NCBI GenBank assembly: GCA_963834945.1
Contig: CAWIDT010000005.1
Coordinates: 310,001-374,000 of the forward strand
Origin: R-RK-3 sp963834945
Lineage (GTDB): Bacteria; Pseudomonadota; Alphaproteobacteria; Rhizobiales; Rhodomicrobiaceae
Reading direction: 5' to 3'
DNA: 64,000 nucleotides
In this document: positions 55,128 through 64,000 of the stretch, one piece after another
Layout of the letters: each line of letters opens with the position of its first letter
Position numbering within the stretch: position 1 is the stretch's first letter
Notes under the pieces: generated by a model
What the model was told of the DNA's origin: nothing
The model's input: only the letters and a program-made list of their open reading frames with translations
Databases searched by the model: none
Program-made: the position numbers and the translations under genes

Positions 55128-55869
<742 letters not shown>

Positions 55870-55873
<4 letters not shown>

Positions 55874-56604
55874 GCGGGCTGGCACTTCAGGCTGACGGCC
55901 TGCACACCTATTACGGCAAGAGCCATATCCTGCACGGCGTCAGCCTCACCGTCGGCGAGGGTGAAATCGTCACGCTGCTCGGACGCAATGGCGCCGGCAA
56001 AACGACGACGCTGCGCAGCATCGTCGGCCTCACCCCTCCGCGCGAGGGTTCGGTGCAGATCTTCGGTCAGCGGACGATCGGCTGGCCGCCGGACCGCGTC
56101 GCCCTGCTGGGTGTCGGCTATGTGCCCGAGGGACGGCGGATCTTCCCGAACCTCACGGTGGAGGAGAATCTCAAGGTGCCGATGGAGCGGCCCGGCCCCT
56201 GGACGATCAGTTCGATCTATCAGCTGTTTCCGCGTCTGGAAGAGCGCCGGGCGAACAAGGGCCGCCAGCTCTCCGGAGGCGAGCAGGAGATGCTGGCAAT
56301 CGCGCGCGCCCTGCTCCTCAATCCCAAATTGATGCTGCTCGATGAACCTTCGCAGGGGCTCGCGCCTCTCATCGTGCGCGATGTGTTCAAGGTCATCGCC
56401 ACCGCGCGCGATTCAGGGATTTCCGTGCTGCTGGTCGAGCAGAATGTGCGCGCCGCCGTCGAAGTCGCCGACCGGGCCTATGTGCTTGACGATGGGCGGG
56501 TCGTGTATTCCGGGTCCGCGCGGGAATTGGCGGCCGACGAGGAGCGGGTCAAGGCGCTCGCCGGCGCAAGCGTGGAGGACTGGGATGCGCGCGATACGGA
56601 TTGA
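55870..56604 (+). CDS. Branched-chain-type ABC ATPase, LivF
   Basis: A 244-residue ATPase. LivF features: LHTYYGKSHILHGVSL, Walker A GRNGAGKTTTLRSI, GYVPEGRRIFPNLTVEENL, signature QLSGGEQEMLAIARAL, Walker B LMLLDEPSQGLAP and VEQNVRAAVEVADRAYVL. It ends the importer operon and faces the convergent hydrolase gene across about 120 bases. Confidence 0.93.
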
Positions 56605-56725
56605 GCCCCCGTTGCCTCGACATCTCGTGCTCTAGCAAGCTGCTGACGGGCGCCGAACTGAGGCAACGCTGCTGTTCATACGAAGTGACTCGATTGGCCC
56701 GGAGCAGTTGGTGGGACCATTCGGC

Positions 56726-57526
56726 TCACGGCCCAGGCCGGCGGAGGCCGGTCAGAAAGCTGCGCAGAGCTGCGCGGAACTCCAGGACATACCGGTCCCA
56801 GCTTGTCGCCTTCGGAGTGATCTCCACCAATCTGGCATTTGGGATCAGCCCGGCGAGGCGCTCGGCGTGATCGAAAGGATGCAGGACATCGCGGCCGTGG
56901 CCGATGACGAGCGCCGGCACCTTGAGCGCCGCGACCTGATCGGCCGTGACGCCCGGACCGTCTGCCGCGATGCGGCTCAACAAGCATGCGGTAACGCGCT
57001 GAGGTGACCGCTCGAAGAAGCCGCGCAGGGAAGCAAGATTGTCCGGCGCTTCCCGTTCCAGGCGTGCCGCAATGTCCGACCGATCGAAGCGGGCTCGCGC
57101 CTCGTCCGCCGGGAAGCGCGCCAGGAGATCGCCTACTTCCCCAAAGGGCCGCATGTTGGCTGGCGCATCCTCGATGAGCCACGCCGGGCGCGCAAGGACG
57201 AGGGCGCTGACCAGCTCGGGGCGGGTGACGGCGAGCCGCAAGGCAATCGCGGCGCCCATCGAGATACCGCCCAGCACCACTGGGGCGATCGCCTTTGCCT
57301 CGATCATGTCCGCGACGTCATCGGCGAAGGTCGCGATGCTGAACGTGCTTGGGTCGCCGGGTTCGGAAAGTCCGTGCCCTCTGCATTCGAGCGTGATGCG
57401 GCGGAACCCTGCGTCGGTGGGGAAGACCTCGCCCGGCTGGGCGGCGTCGCCGCATAGTCCATGCTGGAAGACGAAAGGCGGTCCCTCGCCGGTTTCCACC
57501 AGATTGAGCAGCGGCCCGGAGTTCAT
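56726..57526 (-). CDS. Alpha/beta hydrolase
   Basis: A 266-residue alpha/beta-hydrolase-fold protein. The oxyanion region is FQHGLCGDA, the nucleophile elbow GGISMGAAIAL with its Ser, and the acid is likely Asp of GHGRDVLHPF. The usual C-terminal His is not obvious: the segment reads LVEITPKATSWDRYVLEF. The enzyme may use another base or be non-classical. The start overlaps the stop of the TIM-barrel gene (ATGA), so it is the last gene of the minus-strand sugar operon. Possible roles are lactone or ester hydrolysis of a sugar acid; not proved. Confidence 0.75.
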   Translation of the reverse strand: MNSGPLLNLVETGEGPPFVFQHGLCGDAAQPGEVFPTDAGFRRITLECRGHGLSEPGDPSTFSIATFADDVADMIEAKAIAPVVLGGISMGAAIALRLAVTRPELVSALVLARPAWLIEDAPANMRPFGEVGDLLARFPADEARARFDRSDIAARLEREAPDNLASLRGFFERSPQRVTACLLSRIAADGPGVTADQVAALKVPALVIGHGRDVLHPFDHAERLAGLIPNARLVEITPKATSWDRYVLEFRAALRSFLTGLRRPGP

Positions 57527-58377
57527 TTGTCTTCCTCTTGCGCGAACCCGGCGGCAACCATCGCGCCTTCAAGGAAGCGGGCCGTTTCGGGCGCCTCCGC
57601 CTCGGGAAGCCCATGAGCGATCAACGGACCATCGAAGCCGACCGCCTTAAGGCAGCCGAGATAATGCGGATAGTCGAGGACGCCTTTGCCGGCGGTCGCA
57701 AACCGGCCGTCCGCCGTTCGATCCTTGGCATGCGCCATGACGATGCGGTCGCCGAGGAGATCGATCGCTTCGGCGATGATGCGGCGCTTTTCGTCGGCCG
57801 GCTCGGTCTCGACCAGATTGGCGGGATCGAGCACGATCTTGACGCGCGGGTTTGCCAGCTCATCGAGCAGCCGGCGCGCCCGTGAGGCGGAATCCACCAC
57901 GTTGGCCCGTTCGGGCTCGATGCCGAGATCGACGCCATAGTCTTCGGCGATGGCTAGCACGACATCCATGCTGGCCAGAAGATCGCGCCAGGCCTCCGGA
58001 GTGTCATTGCCTGGATGACGGCGCCATTGGTCGTCAGGGTCGCGCGTTCCCGTACAGAGCGTCAGCAGCCCGATTCCCATGGCGCGCGATGCACCCGCAA
58101 TGACACGCAGGCTGGCGTGGCCGCGCCGGCGAACCGCCGGGGCCGGGTGGATCATGTTGTAGGTGGCCGAGACGGCCGCAAGCCGCACGCCTGACGCCTG
58201 GGCGGCTGCTGCCGCGGCTTCAGCCGCACCGTCAGGAATGGCGTCCGGCATGGCGTCCAGGCCCGAGCAGGCCATGTTATATTGCGCTGCCCGGTATCCG
58301 GCAGCCCGCACCGCCTGCAAAATGGCGAAAGGCGCGTCGCCAGGAAAGGTCTTGGCGAAGATGCCGAGCTGCATCAA
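57523..58377 (-). CDS. Sugar phosphate isomerase/epimerase family TIM-barrel protein
   Basis: A 284-residue AP_endonuc_2-type barrel. The N-terminus is MQLGIFAKTFPGDAPFAIL, and likely metal ligands lie in LGIEPERANVV (Glu), IVLDPANLV (Asp) and IVMAHAKDRT (His). GIGLLTLCTGTRDPDDQWRRHP matches proteins called sugar isomerases in inositol- or sugar-type operons. It overlaps the Gfo/Idh gene upstream (stop/start overlap at 58374-58377) and the hydrolase downstream. Likely epimerises or isomerises a keto-sugar or sugar acid. Confidence 0.85.
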   Translation of the reverse strand: MMQLGIFAKTFPGDAPFAILQAVRAAGYRAAQYNMACSGLDAMPDAIPDGAAEAAAAAAQASGVRLAAVSATYNMIHPAPAVRRRGHASLRVIAGASRAMGIGLLTLCTGTRDPDDQWRRHPGNDTPEAWRDLLASMDVVLAIAEDYGVDLGIEPERANVVDSASRARRLLDELANPRVKIVLDPANLVETEPADEKRRIIAEAIDLLGDRIVMAHAKDRTADGRFATAGKGVLDYPHYLGCLKAVGFDGPLIAHGLPEAEAPETARFLEGAMVAAGFAQEEDK

Positions 58378-59462
58378 AGCTCTCCGGACACATCGGCGAG
58401 TTGCACCCGGCGGCGGTGCAGGGCCGATTGGCTGATCGCGATCATAACCCGCACGGACGCGACCCCATCATCGATGTCGGCGCCGCGCATTGGCGCCCCA
58501 TGGAGGATCGTGTCCGCGAAGCCTTCGAGCTGGCGGCGGTAGAAATGACCGTCGGCCCCGAGGATCCGCGTCGTCGCCCCGGTCGCTTCACGGAAAACGT
58601 CCACCTCGCTGCTCCTGAAATACCATGGATTGAAGGTCCTGCCGATCACGCTGCCGTTCTGGCCGTAGATCTGGAAGCCTTCGTGCCAGTCCATGCGAAC
58701 CGCGACGGTCAGGTCGAGATGGCCGAGGGAGCCGCTGGCGAACTCGACGTCCACGAACCAGCAATAAGCGCCGAAGCGCTCGTTCAGCCGAGCATCGACG
58801 CTGACAATCTCACCGGCCAGAAACCGCGCCGTATCCACGAGGTGGCTGCCATGCGCGAGCATATAATAGCGCCGCGGATCGGCTTTCGGATTTCCGGCCG
58901 GCTTCAGGGCCGAGGCGCTGGTGACGATCAGCGGCTGGACGGCGTCGGTCATCGCGTAACGGTGGGTTGAATCGCAATACCAGGCCTTCAGCGCCAGCAT
59001 CTGCCCCATTTCCTGGTCGATGAAAGCCTTGGCAGCCTCGATGCCGGCGTCGAACCGTTTCATGTGGCCGACCTGAAACACGCAAGGCGAGTTGCGCGCG
59101 GCGACGCGCAGGCGCTCCACCTCGCCGAGGCCGACGCCCGCCGGCTTTTCGCACAGCACATGCTTGCCGGCTTCCAAGGCAGCGATGGAGGCCGGAACGT
59201 GATAGGCGTCGGACGTTGCGATAATGACCGCGTCGAGCTGCGGGTCGGCGAGCATCGCGGCGTAGTCGCCATAGGTGCGCTCGGGCGAATGGGTCCAACT
59301 CATGCGTTCGAGGAGGTCCGGCGCGACATCGCAGATCGCGTACAGATCGGCATTGCGGGCCTTGGCGCAGCTTTCCAGATGCGCCGCCTGGGCGATCGGG
59401 CCGCAACCGAGGACGCCCACTTTCAGCCGTTTTGCGTCCTTATGCACCATGCCGCATCTCAC
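58374..59462 (-). CDS. Gfo/Idh/MocA-family oxidoreductase
   Basis: NAD(P)-dependent sugar or polyol dehydrogenase, 362 residues from a GTG at 59462 or 358 from the ATG at 59450. The Rossmann fold begins KVGVLGCGPIAQAAHL, and the family EKP motif is in HVLCEKPAGVGLGE. Later PKADPRRYYMLAHGSHLVDTARFL contains the catalytic-site His region. It lies between the ROK kinase and the TIM-barrel gene, in a carbohydrate operon. Confidence 0.88.
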   Translation of the reverse strand: MRCGMVHKDAKRLKVGVLGCGPIAQAAHLESCAKARNADLYAICDVAPDLLERMSWTHSPERTYGDYAAMLADPQLDAVIIATSDAYHVPASIAALEAGKHVLCEKPAGVGLGEVERLRVAARNSPCVFQVGHMKRFDAGIEAAKAFIDQEMGQMLALKAWYCDSTHRYAMTDAVQPLIVTSASALKPAGNPKADPRRYYMLAHGSHLVDTARFLAGEIVSVDARLNERFGAYCWFVDVEFASGSLGHLDLTVAVRMDWHEGFQIYGQNGSVIGRTFNPWYFRSSEVDVFREATGATTRILGADGHFYRRQLEGFADTILHGAPMRGADIDDGVASVRVMIAISQSALHRRRVQLADVSGEL

Positions 59463-59476
59463 ATGGTTCCTGCACT

Positions 59477-60373
59477 TCAGACATCACGCTTCCTGACGAC
59501 CGCCAACGCCCCTTGCAGGACAGCCTGCCAGCCGAGCTTGGCGCGAGCGAGACGTTTGCGGCCGGGATCGAACATCGGAGAGAGCCGGCGCCGCGTCGCC
59601 TCAAAAAGTTGCTCGACCGGGAAATCCGCCATCTCGATCACGCCGCCGCCGATGACGGTTACCTCCGGGTCGAACAGCGTAATCCCCGTGGCGATCGGAA
59701 GCGCCTGATCCTCCACGAAGGCGCTGAGCGACGCATCCAGTTCGGGAGACGTCCGGCGATCGGTGAAGAGACGTTCGATCCCGACCGCGTGCTGCCTCGC
59801 AAGCTGGCTGAGGACGAGCCCGGATGCATAGGCTTCGATGCAGTCCGTACCGCCGCAAGAGCAAAGGCGTCCATCGCCCCGCACGGGAATATGGCCGAGC
59901 TGCATGGCGAAATCGCCGCCCTTATGCGGCCGGCCTTCCTTGAGAAAGGCCGAGCCAATGCCGGTTCCGAAGAACACGCCGAGCACGAGGTCGTGTCCGG
60001 CCGCACTCCCCGCCGCCTGCTCGCCGAGCAGCAGCAAGGCGCCGTCATGCTCCAGCCACACCGGCAGGCCGCACAATTCCGCGAGCCGGTCGGCAAGCGG
60101 AATGCCGTGCAGGGATGGGATATTGGGAGCGTCAATCACCGTCCGGCGAGCCGCGTCGAGCGGGCCGGGAATCCCGACGACAATCCCCGCCGGCCTGGGC
60201 GCGAGCCGGCCGCCGAGATCGGCGATAAAATCGGCAAGAACCCGAACCGGATCGGAGGCCAGGGCGCCGGTGGAGACCGTTGAAAGCACCTCGCCCTGGC
60301 CGGATTGGTCCACCCGGCCGAAGCGCAGATTGGTGCCCCCGATATCGACGACGATGTAACTCGGTGCGGTCAA
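59477..60373 (-). CDS. ROK-family sugar kinase
   Basis: Sugar kinase of about 298 residues. ATP loop IVVDIGGTNLRFGRVD, catalytic Asp in WLEHDGALLLLGE, FGTGIGSAFLKEG, zinc/substrate region MQLGHIPVRGDG and CSCGGTDCIEAYASG (ROK zinc site). The same frame stays open far upstream, but that part is antisense to the ABC genes. The start was placed at TTG 60373, just before SYIVVDIGG; no ATG fits in frame, so it is uncertain. Typical substrates are glucose, N-acetylmannosamine, allose or fructose. First gene of the operon, divergent from the sugar importer. Confidence 0.82.
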   Translation of the reverse strand: MTAPSYIVVDIGGTNLRFGRVDQSGQGEVLSTVSTGALASDPVRVLADFIADLGGRLAPRPAGIVVGIPGPLDAARRTVIDAPNIPSLHGIPLADRLAELCGLPVWLEHDGALLLLGEQAAGSAAGHDLVLGVFFGTGIGSAFLKEGRPHKGGDFAMQLGHIPVRGDGRLCSCGGTDCIEAYASGLVLSQLARQHAVGIERLFTDRRTSPELDASLSAFVEDQALPIATGITLFDPEVTVIGGGVIEMADFPVEQLFEATRRRLSPMFDPGRKRLARAKLGWQAVLQGALAVVRKRDV

Positions 60374-60520
60374 GGCGGAATCCGGTCCCGTAACATGCTG
60401 GCCCCGCAGAGGTTTTCGATGCTCGACTTCAGGGGCTGTGCGTGTACAGTAAAGGTCAAAGACTGGCCGGTCTACGGCCCGTCGCAAGCGTCGGGTTTGA
60501 GACGCGGTCCGGGGAAGACG

Positions 60521-61264
60521 ATGCCCAGCCTTGTCGAACTCGTGAATATCACGAAATCCTTCGGAGCCGTACGCGCTCTCGATGGGGTCTCCATGCAGGT
60601 CTCGGCCGGCGAGGTCGTCGGGTTGATGGGCGACAATGGCGCCGGCAAATCCACCCTGGTCAAGATCCTCGCCGGCAACTATCGCCCCACCTCGGGGGAA
60701 TATCTGATCGATGGCCATCCCGTCGCCTTCTCGAGGCCGGTCGAGGCGCGCGATAGCGGTATCGAGATCGTCTATCAGGACCTGGCGCTCTGCAACAATC
60801 TGACCGCCGCCAGCAACGTGTTCCTCGGGCGCGAAATCTTGAAGGGCTGGGGTCTTTTCAAGGTGCTCGACGAAGTCGCCATGAATTCCCGCGCCTCCGA
60901 GCTTTTCAAGGAGCTGCGATCGGAGACGCGGCCGAGAGACCTGGTGGAGCGCATGTCGGGCGGGCAGCGACAGGCCGTGGCGATCGCACGGACACGGCTC
61001 GCCAACGCCAAACTCGTCCTGATGGACGAACCGACGGCCGCCATCAGCGTGCGGCAGGTCGCCGAAGTGCTGGCGCTCATCCGCAGGTTGAAACAGCAGG
61101 GACACGCGGTCATCCTCATCAGCCACCGCATGCCCGACGTATTCAGCGTCTGCGAAAGGGTCGTGGTGATGCGCAGAGGACTTAAGGTGGCGGACAAGCC
61201 CGTCGCCGAAACCTCGCCCGAGGAAGTGACCGGCCTGATCACCGGAGCGCTCGAAAATGCTTAG
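60521..61264 (+). CDS. Ribose-type sugar ABC ATPase, single domain
   Basis: A 247-residue ATPase of the RbsA/XylG group in single-domain form. Walker A GDNGAGKST, EIVYQDLALCNNLTAASNVFLG (Q-loop), signature RMSGGQRQAVAIART, Walker B LVLMDEPTAAISVRQ and LISHRMPDVF. It starts at 60521 after GGGGAAGACG. A permease and receptor follow, completing a CUT2-type importer. Confidence 0.93.
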   Translation: MPSLVELVNITKSFGAVRALDGVSMQVSAGEVVGLMGDNGAGKSTLVKILAGNYRPTSGEYLIDGHPVAFSRPVEARDSGIEIVYQDLALCNNLTAASNVFLGREILKGWGLFKVLDEVAMNSRASELFKELRSETRPRDLVERMSGGQRQAVAIARTRLANAKLVLMDEPTAAISVRQVAEVLALIRRLKQQGHAVILISHRMPDVFSVCERVVVMRRGLKVADKPVAETSPEEVTGLITGALENA

Positions 61265-61381
61265 AGCATCGGACCGAAAAGTGCGCAGCGATTTTCGGAT
61301 AAATCCGATGCCAAAGCAAAGGATAGAGCGGCGCTTCCGATTCCAATTGAAGGTCCGCCGCTCTAGAAAAGTGTCTCGCCC
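61265..61381. repeat. Short dispersed-type intergenic element
   Basis: This gap reads GAGCATCGGACCGAAAAGTG..., then AGAGCGGCGCTTCCGATTCC...GGTCCGCCGCTCTAG. AGAGCGGCG pairs with CGCCGCTCT. The AGAGCATcggaCCGAAAAGTG start is typical of short intergenic repeats in Hyphomicrobiales; a fragment (GAGCACGATCATTTGA) also occurs at 46124. Confidence 0.5.
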
Positions 61382-62401
61382 ATGCTGAAGCTGTCGAGCG
61401 CCGCCACGCCGGCGCAATCGGTTGACGAGCTCCTTAATGCGCCCGGCCGCTCGATCGGCAGCCGGATATTCAGCAGCCAGGAGTTCTGGATCACGGTCGC
61501 GGTGCTCGTCATCGGGCTGGTCGTGGCCCAGATCGCACCGCGTTTCGGTTCCGCCGGCAATCTCAGCAATGTTCTTCAGAATTCCTGCTTCATCGGCATT
61601 CTGGCGCTCGGCATGACGCCCGTCATCGTCTCCGGCGGCATCGACATATCGATCGGATCGGTGCTTGGCCTTTGCGGCGTCGTCTTCGGCATCCTGCTTC
61701 AGGCTAATTTGCCGCTCTCGGTCGGCATCATTCTTACCCTCGTGCTTGGCGCGTGTCTCGGCGGTCTGAACGGCTTTTTCATTGCCTATCTCAGGCTGCC
61801 GCCCTTCATCGTTACGCTGGGGATGCTCAGCATCGGCCGCAGCACCGCCCTCATCGTCAGCGGCAATCAGGTGGTCTACACCTTCGGGCAGGCCGAGCCG
61901 GGGCTGTTCGCCCTGGGTGGCGGCAAGATTTTCGGCATCGGCAACGTCGTCTTTGCGCTGATCGGCTGCGCGCTTATCCTGCATTTGCTTCTGCGCAAGA
62001 CCCAATGGGGCCGATATGTGCAGGCGATCGGCGGCAATGAGCGCGCCGCCCGGCTGACCGGCATTCCGGTCAAGCGCGTCAAGATGTCGGTGTACATGTT
62101 CGCCGGACTGATGGCTGCGGTGACCAGCATCTTCCTGGTGGGCTGGCTCGGTTCGGTGACGAATGCGCTCGGCCAGGGCGACGAGCTTCGTGTGATCGCC
62201 GGCACGGTCATTGGCGGCGCCAGCCTCGCGGGCGGCTATGGAACGGCTTACGGCGCCGTAATCGGGGCGCTGCTCATCGAGGTCATCCGAAATGGGCTGC
62301 TTCTGGCCGGTGTGAACCCGTTCTGGCAGGGCATCTTCGTGGGAAGCTGCATATTGATCGCTGTTCTCTTGCAGCGGTTCCAGGTGAAGGAGGAAGAGTA
62401 G
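61382..62401 (+). CDS. Ribose-type sugar ABC permease
   Basis: A 339-residue RbsC-like permease of about ten helices. Signatures: GMTPVIVSGGIDISIGSVLGL, GLNGFFIAYLRLPPFIVTLGM, the coupling loop AIGGNERAARLTGIPVKRVK and GTVIGGASLAGGYGTAYGA near the C-terminus. It is cotranscribed with the ATPase upstream and receptor downstream. Confidence 0.93.
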   Translation: MLKLSSAATPAQSVDELLNAPGRSIGSRIFSSQEFWITVAVLVIGLVVAQIAPRFGSAGNLSNVLQNSCFIGILALGMTPVIVSGGIDISIGSVLGLCGVVFGILLQANLPLSVGIILTLVLGACLGGLNGFFIAYLRLPPFIVTLGMLSIGRSTALIVSGNQVVYTFGQAEPGLFALGGGKIFGIGNVVFALIGCALILHLLLRKTQWGRYVQAIGGNERAARLTGIPVKRVKMSVYMFAGLMAAVTSIFLVGWLGSVTNALGQGDELRVIAGTVIGGASLAGGYGTAYGAVIGALLIEVIRNGLLLAGVNPFWQGIFVGSCILIAVLLQRFQVKEEE

Positions 62402-62449
62402 GCTCAGCTAATAAGACGAGATCAATACGACAAACCAGGGAGGTTAAAA

Positions 62450-63448
62450 ATGAACACGTTCAAAACTGCGCTATTGGCAACCGCGGCGGTCGTTGCGATG
62501 GGCTGTACGGCTGCATCGAGCGCCGAGACCAAGCAGATCGCCATGGTCTTCAAGGTCATCAACAACGCCTTCACGCCGCCGCTGCAGCAGGGATGCGCCG
62601 CCGCCGCCAAGGATTTCAACGTAACATGCACCTTCATGGGACCGACGGAATATAACGAGGCCGAGGAAGTCCAGATGGTGCAGGACATGATCCAGCGCGG
62701 CGTGGACGGGCTCGCGGTTTCCGCCGCCAATCCGAAAGCGATGGCGCGCGTTCTGCAGCAAGCCAAGGCCAAGGGCATTCCGGTGGTTATGTTCGATTCC
62801 GACGTGCTTCCGGAAGACGCCGGCGTCCGTCTGACCTTTATCGGCACCGACAATTACCAGTTCGGCGCCGAGCTCGCGAAGAAGGTGCTGGACGACAAGA
62901 AGAAGGGCGGCACGGTGTGCATCCAGTCCGGTGCGCCGGCCTCGCTCAACCTCAACGAGCGCATACAGGGCATCCGGGACACGCTCGCCGGCGCTCCCAA
63001 GAGCGCTCCGGTGAAACAACTGACCGGCCAGAACGGCTGGACCGAGGCGGCCGGCTGCCCGGTCTACAACAATGACGACATCCGGCTCGCGGCTCAGCAG
63101 GTGAACGACGTCTTCACGGCTAATCCCAAACTTGACGCCTTCATCGCCGTCGGCGGCTGGGCCCAATATGCGCCGCAGGCTTACAGACAGGCCGTAGACC
63201 TGCAGAAAGAGCGCGTCGCATCCAAGGATCTCGTCATCTCCTTCGGCGACAATTTCGAGCCTCAGATGCCCCTCCTGAAAGCAGGTCTGAGCCACTACAA
63301 TATCGGCCAGCGGCCCTATGACATGGCTTACACGGCCGTGAAGTCTCTGGTGGATGTCTTTGCGGGCAAGAAGCTTGAGCCGATGATCGTAACCGGCGTC
63401 GAAGTGTGCACGCCCGAGACGGCCGACACCTGCGGCAAGGCGAAATAG
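62450..63448 (+). CDS. Ribose-type sugar ABC receptor
   Basis: A 332-residue periplasmic sugar-binding protein (Peripla_BP_4). Signal peptide MNTFKTALLATAAVVAMG, cleavage probably after ASSA; the Cys at residue 19 is not in a good lipobox. Mature features: AMVFKVINNAFTPPLQQGC, QMVQDMIQRGVDGLAVSAANP, IPVVMFDSDV and KLDAFIAVGGWAQYAP. Several Cys residues (CAAAAKDFNVTC) could form a disulfide. A GGGAGG Shine-Dalgarno precedes the ATG. Last gene of the importer, followed by a terminator. Confidence 0.92.
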   Translation: MNTFKTALLATAAVVAMGCTAASSAETKQIAMVFKVINNAFTPPLQQGCAAAAKDFNVTCTFMGPTEYNEAEEVQMVQDMIQRGVDGLAVSAANPKAMARVLQQAKAKGIPVVMFDSDVLPEDAGVRLTFIGTDNYQFGAELAKKVLDDKKKGGTVCIQSGAPASLNLNERIQGIRDTLAGAPKSAPVKQLTGQNGWTEAAGCPVYNNDDIRLAAQQVNDVFTANPKLDAFIAVGGWAQYAPQAYRQAVDLQKERVASKDLVISFGDNFEPQMPLLKAGLSHYNIGQRPYDMAYTAVKSLVDVFAGKKLEPMIVTGVEVCTPETADTCGKAK

Positions 63449-63460
63449 ACGCTAATAAAC

Positions 63461-63481
63461 GAGGGGGAAGGTTTCCCCCTC
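63461..63481 (+). terminator. Hairpin after the sugar receptor gene
   Basis: GAGGGGGAA, GG(T) loop, TTCCCCCTC, 12 bases after the receptor stop. A strong perfect stem without a clear U tract; probably the transcript end of the sugar importer operon. Confidence 0.6.
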
Positions 63482-64000
63482 GGAGATCGGGCTTGCGCTC
63501 GGGCGACGCGGGGTCGCAGGCGCCTGGATCCGATCCGGCGCAACTGGCCGTCAGCTTTTGATCGCGGTCCGGCCCGCAAAACGCCTGATGCGCTCTCGCG
63601 GTCCGATCCCGCTGCGGTTCGGACGGCCAAAGTGCCGAAACGTTCCCGCGCCTGCAATAGGCGCCGATCTCCGCACCACCCCACATTCGACATACCGAAT
63701 GTTCGCGGGCGGGCAGCCACGGCTTCAGGCCTCCACCAAACGCTCTCTCGCCCCCAGCCTCTATCGAAGACTACTTTTGAGGCAAACATTTGTCTCAGCT
63801 GTATGATCGTGACGCATCGCGCGGAATCACAAGACTTTTTTCCATATATCAGGCGGATCCGCCACTGATGCATTGTTATGCAAACTTACAAAATTTGAGA
63901 AATACTAGGATTTGATAATTTCTCTAAGAATTGAATAACCGCCTCTATATTCTGTTATAATTGACAATGTTGAGTTTCAATTTGCTCGCGGCTTGCACAG
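63482..64000. other. Intergenic end of window
   Basis: No gene was recognised. GC-rich up to about 63750, then turning AT-rich toward the window end (runs such as ATTTCTCTAAGAATTGAATAA), which may mark the promoter of a gene beyond the edge. Confidence 0.4.

Noticed and set aside
59477..62005. Single 842-codon minus-strand frame across the sugar ABC genes
   Set aside because: Only the part below about 60373 has ROK kinase motifs; the rest is antisense to clearly coding ATPase and permease genes and has charged, repetitive composition.

Overview
The window reads as high-GC alphaproteobacterial DNA, most likely Hyphomicrobiales (Rhizobiales). Support comes from the dense set of ABC and TRAP uptake operons with Tat-type signal peptides, FadR/FCD GntR regulators, and short palindromic intergenic repeats of the kind common in that order. 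This is inference; no rRNA, tRNA or phylogenetic marker was found. About ten loci carry apparent frameshifts, so either the sequence holds uncorrected indels or several accessory genes are decaying.

Layout. 1-1.7 kb: AT-richer unknown genes, then about 1.3 kb of gene-poor DNA with palindromic repeats. 3-16 kb: a CPA1 Na+/H+ antiporter; an oligopeptide-type ABC importer coupled to an AtzG/AtzE/AtzH-like amidase module and a GntR regulator; a TakP-like TRAP transporter. 16-19.5 kb: remains of a CO/xanthine-dehydrogenase-type operon ending in a deletion junction with half of a metallo-beta-lactamase-fold gene. 20-24.4 kb: an aldehyde dehydrogenase, a class III aminotransferase and a C45 acyltransferase. 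24.4-29.9 kb: a signalling island with an intact Ser/Thr kinase, a cyclase-like protein without its catalytic Asn/Arg pair, a caspase-fold protein without its catalytic Cys, and a haem-type Tll0287/HAMP sensor. 30-38.2 kb: a serine hydrolase, an Sfp-type phosphopantetheinyl transferase, a lysine 2,3-aminomutase-like radical SAM enzyme and a 1367-residue homologue of epsilon-poly-L-lysine synthetase. 39-43.1 kb: a second cyclase/caspase locus with DUF4399 proteins. 43.5-51.4 kb: two paralogous GntR regulators, a TRAP transporter and quinate/shikimate catabolism genes. 51.9-56.6 kb: a complete branched-chain-amino-acid-type ABC importer. 56.7-63.5 kb: a carbohydrate locus (ROK kinase, Gfo/Idh/MocA oxidoreductase, TIM-barrel isomerase and hydrolase on one strand; a ribose-type ABC importer on the other).

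The most interesting candidate system is at 31.5-38.2 kb. A Pls-type single-module NRPS with a basic-residue-like specificity pocket sits next to the enzyme that would make beta-lysine and the enzyme that would activate its carrier domain. The simplest reading is a poly- or oligo-(beta-)lysine pathway in an alphaproteobacterium. The second candidate is the pair of cyclase/caspase-like loci, in which both caspase-fold proteins have lost the catalytic cysteine.
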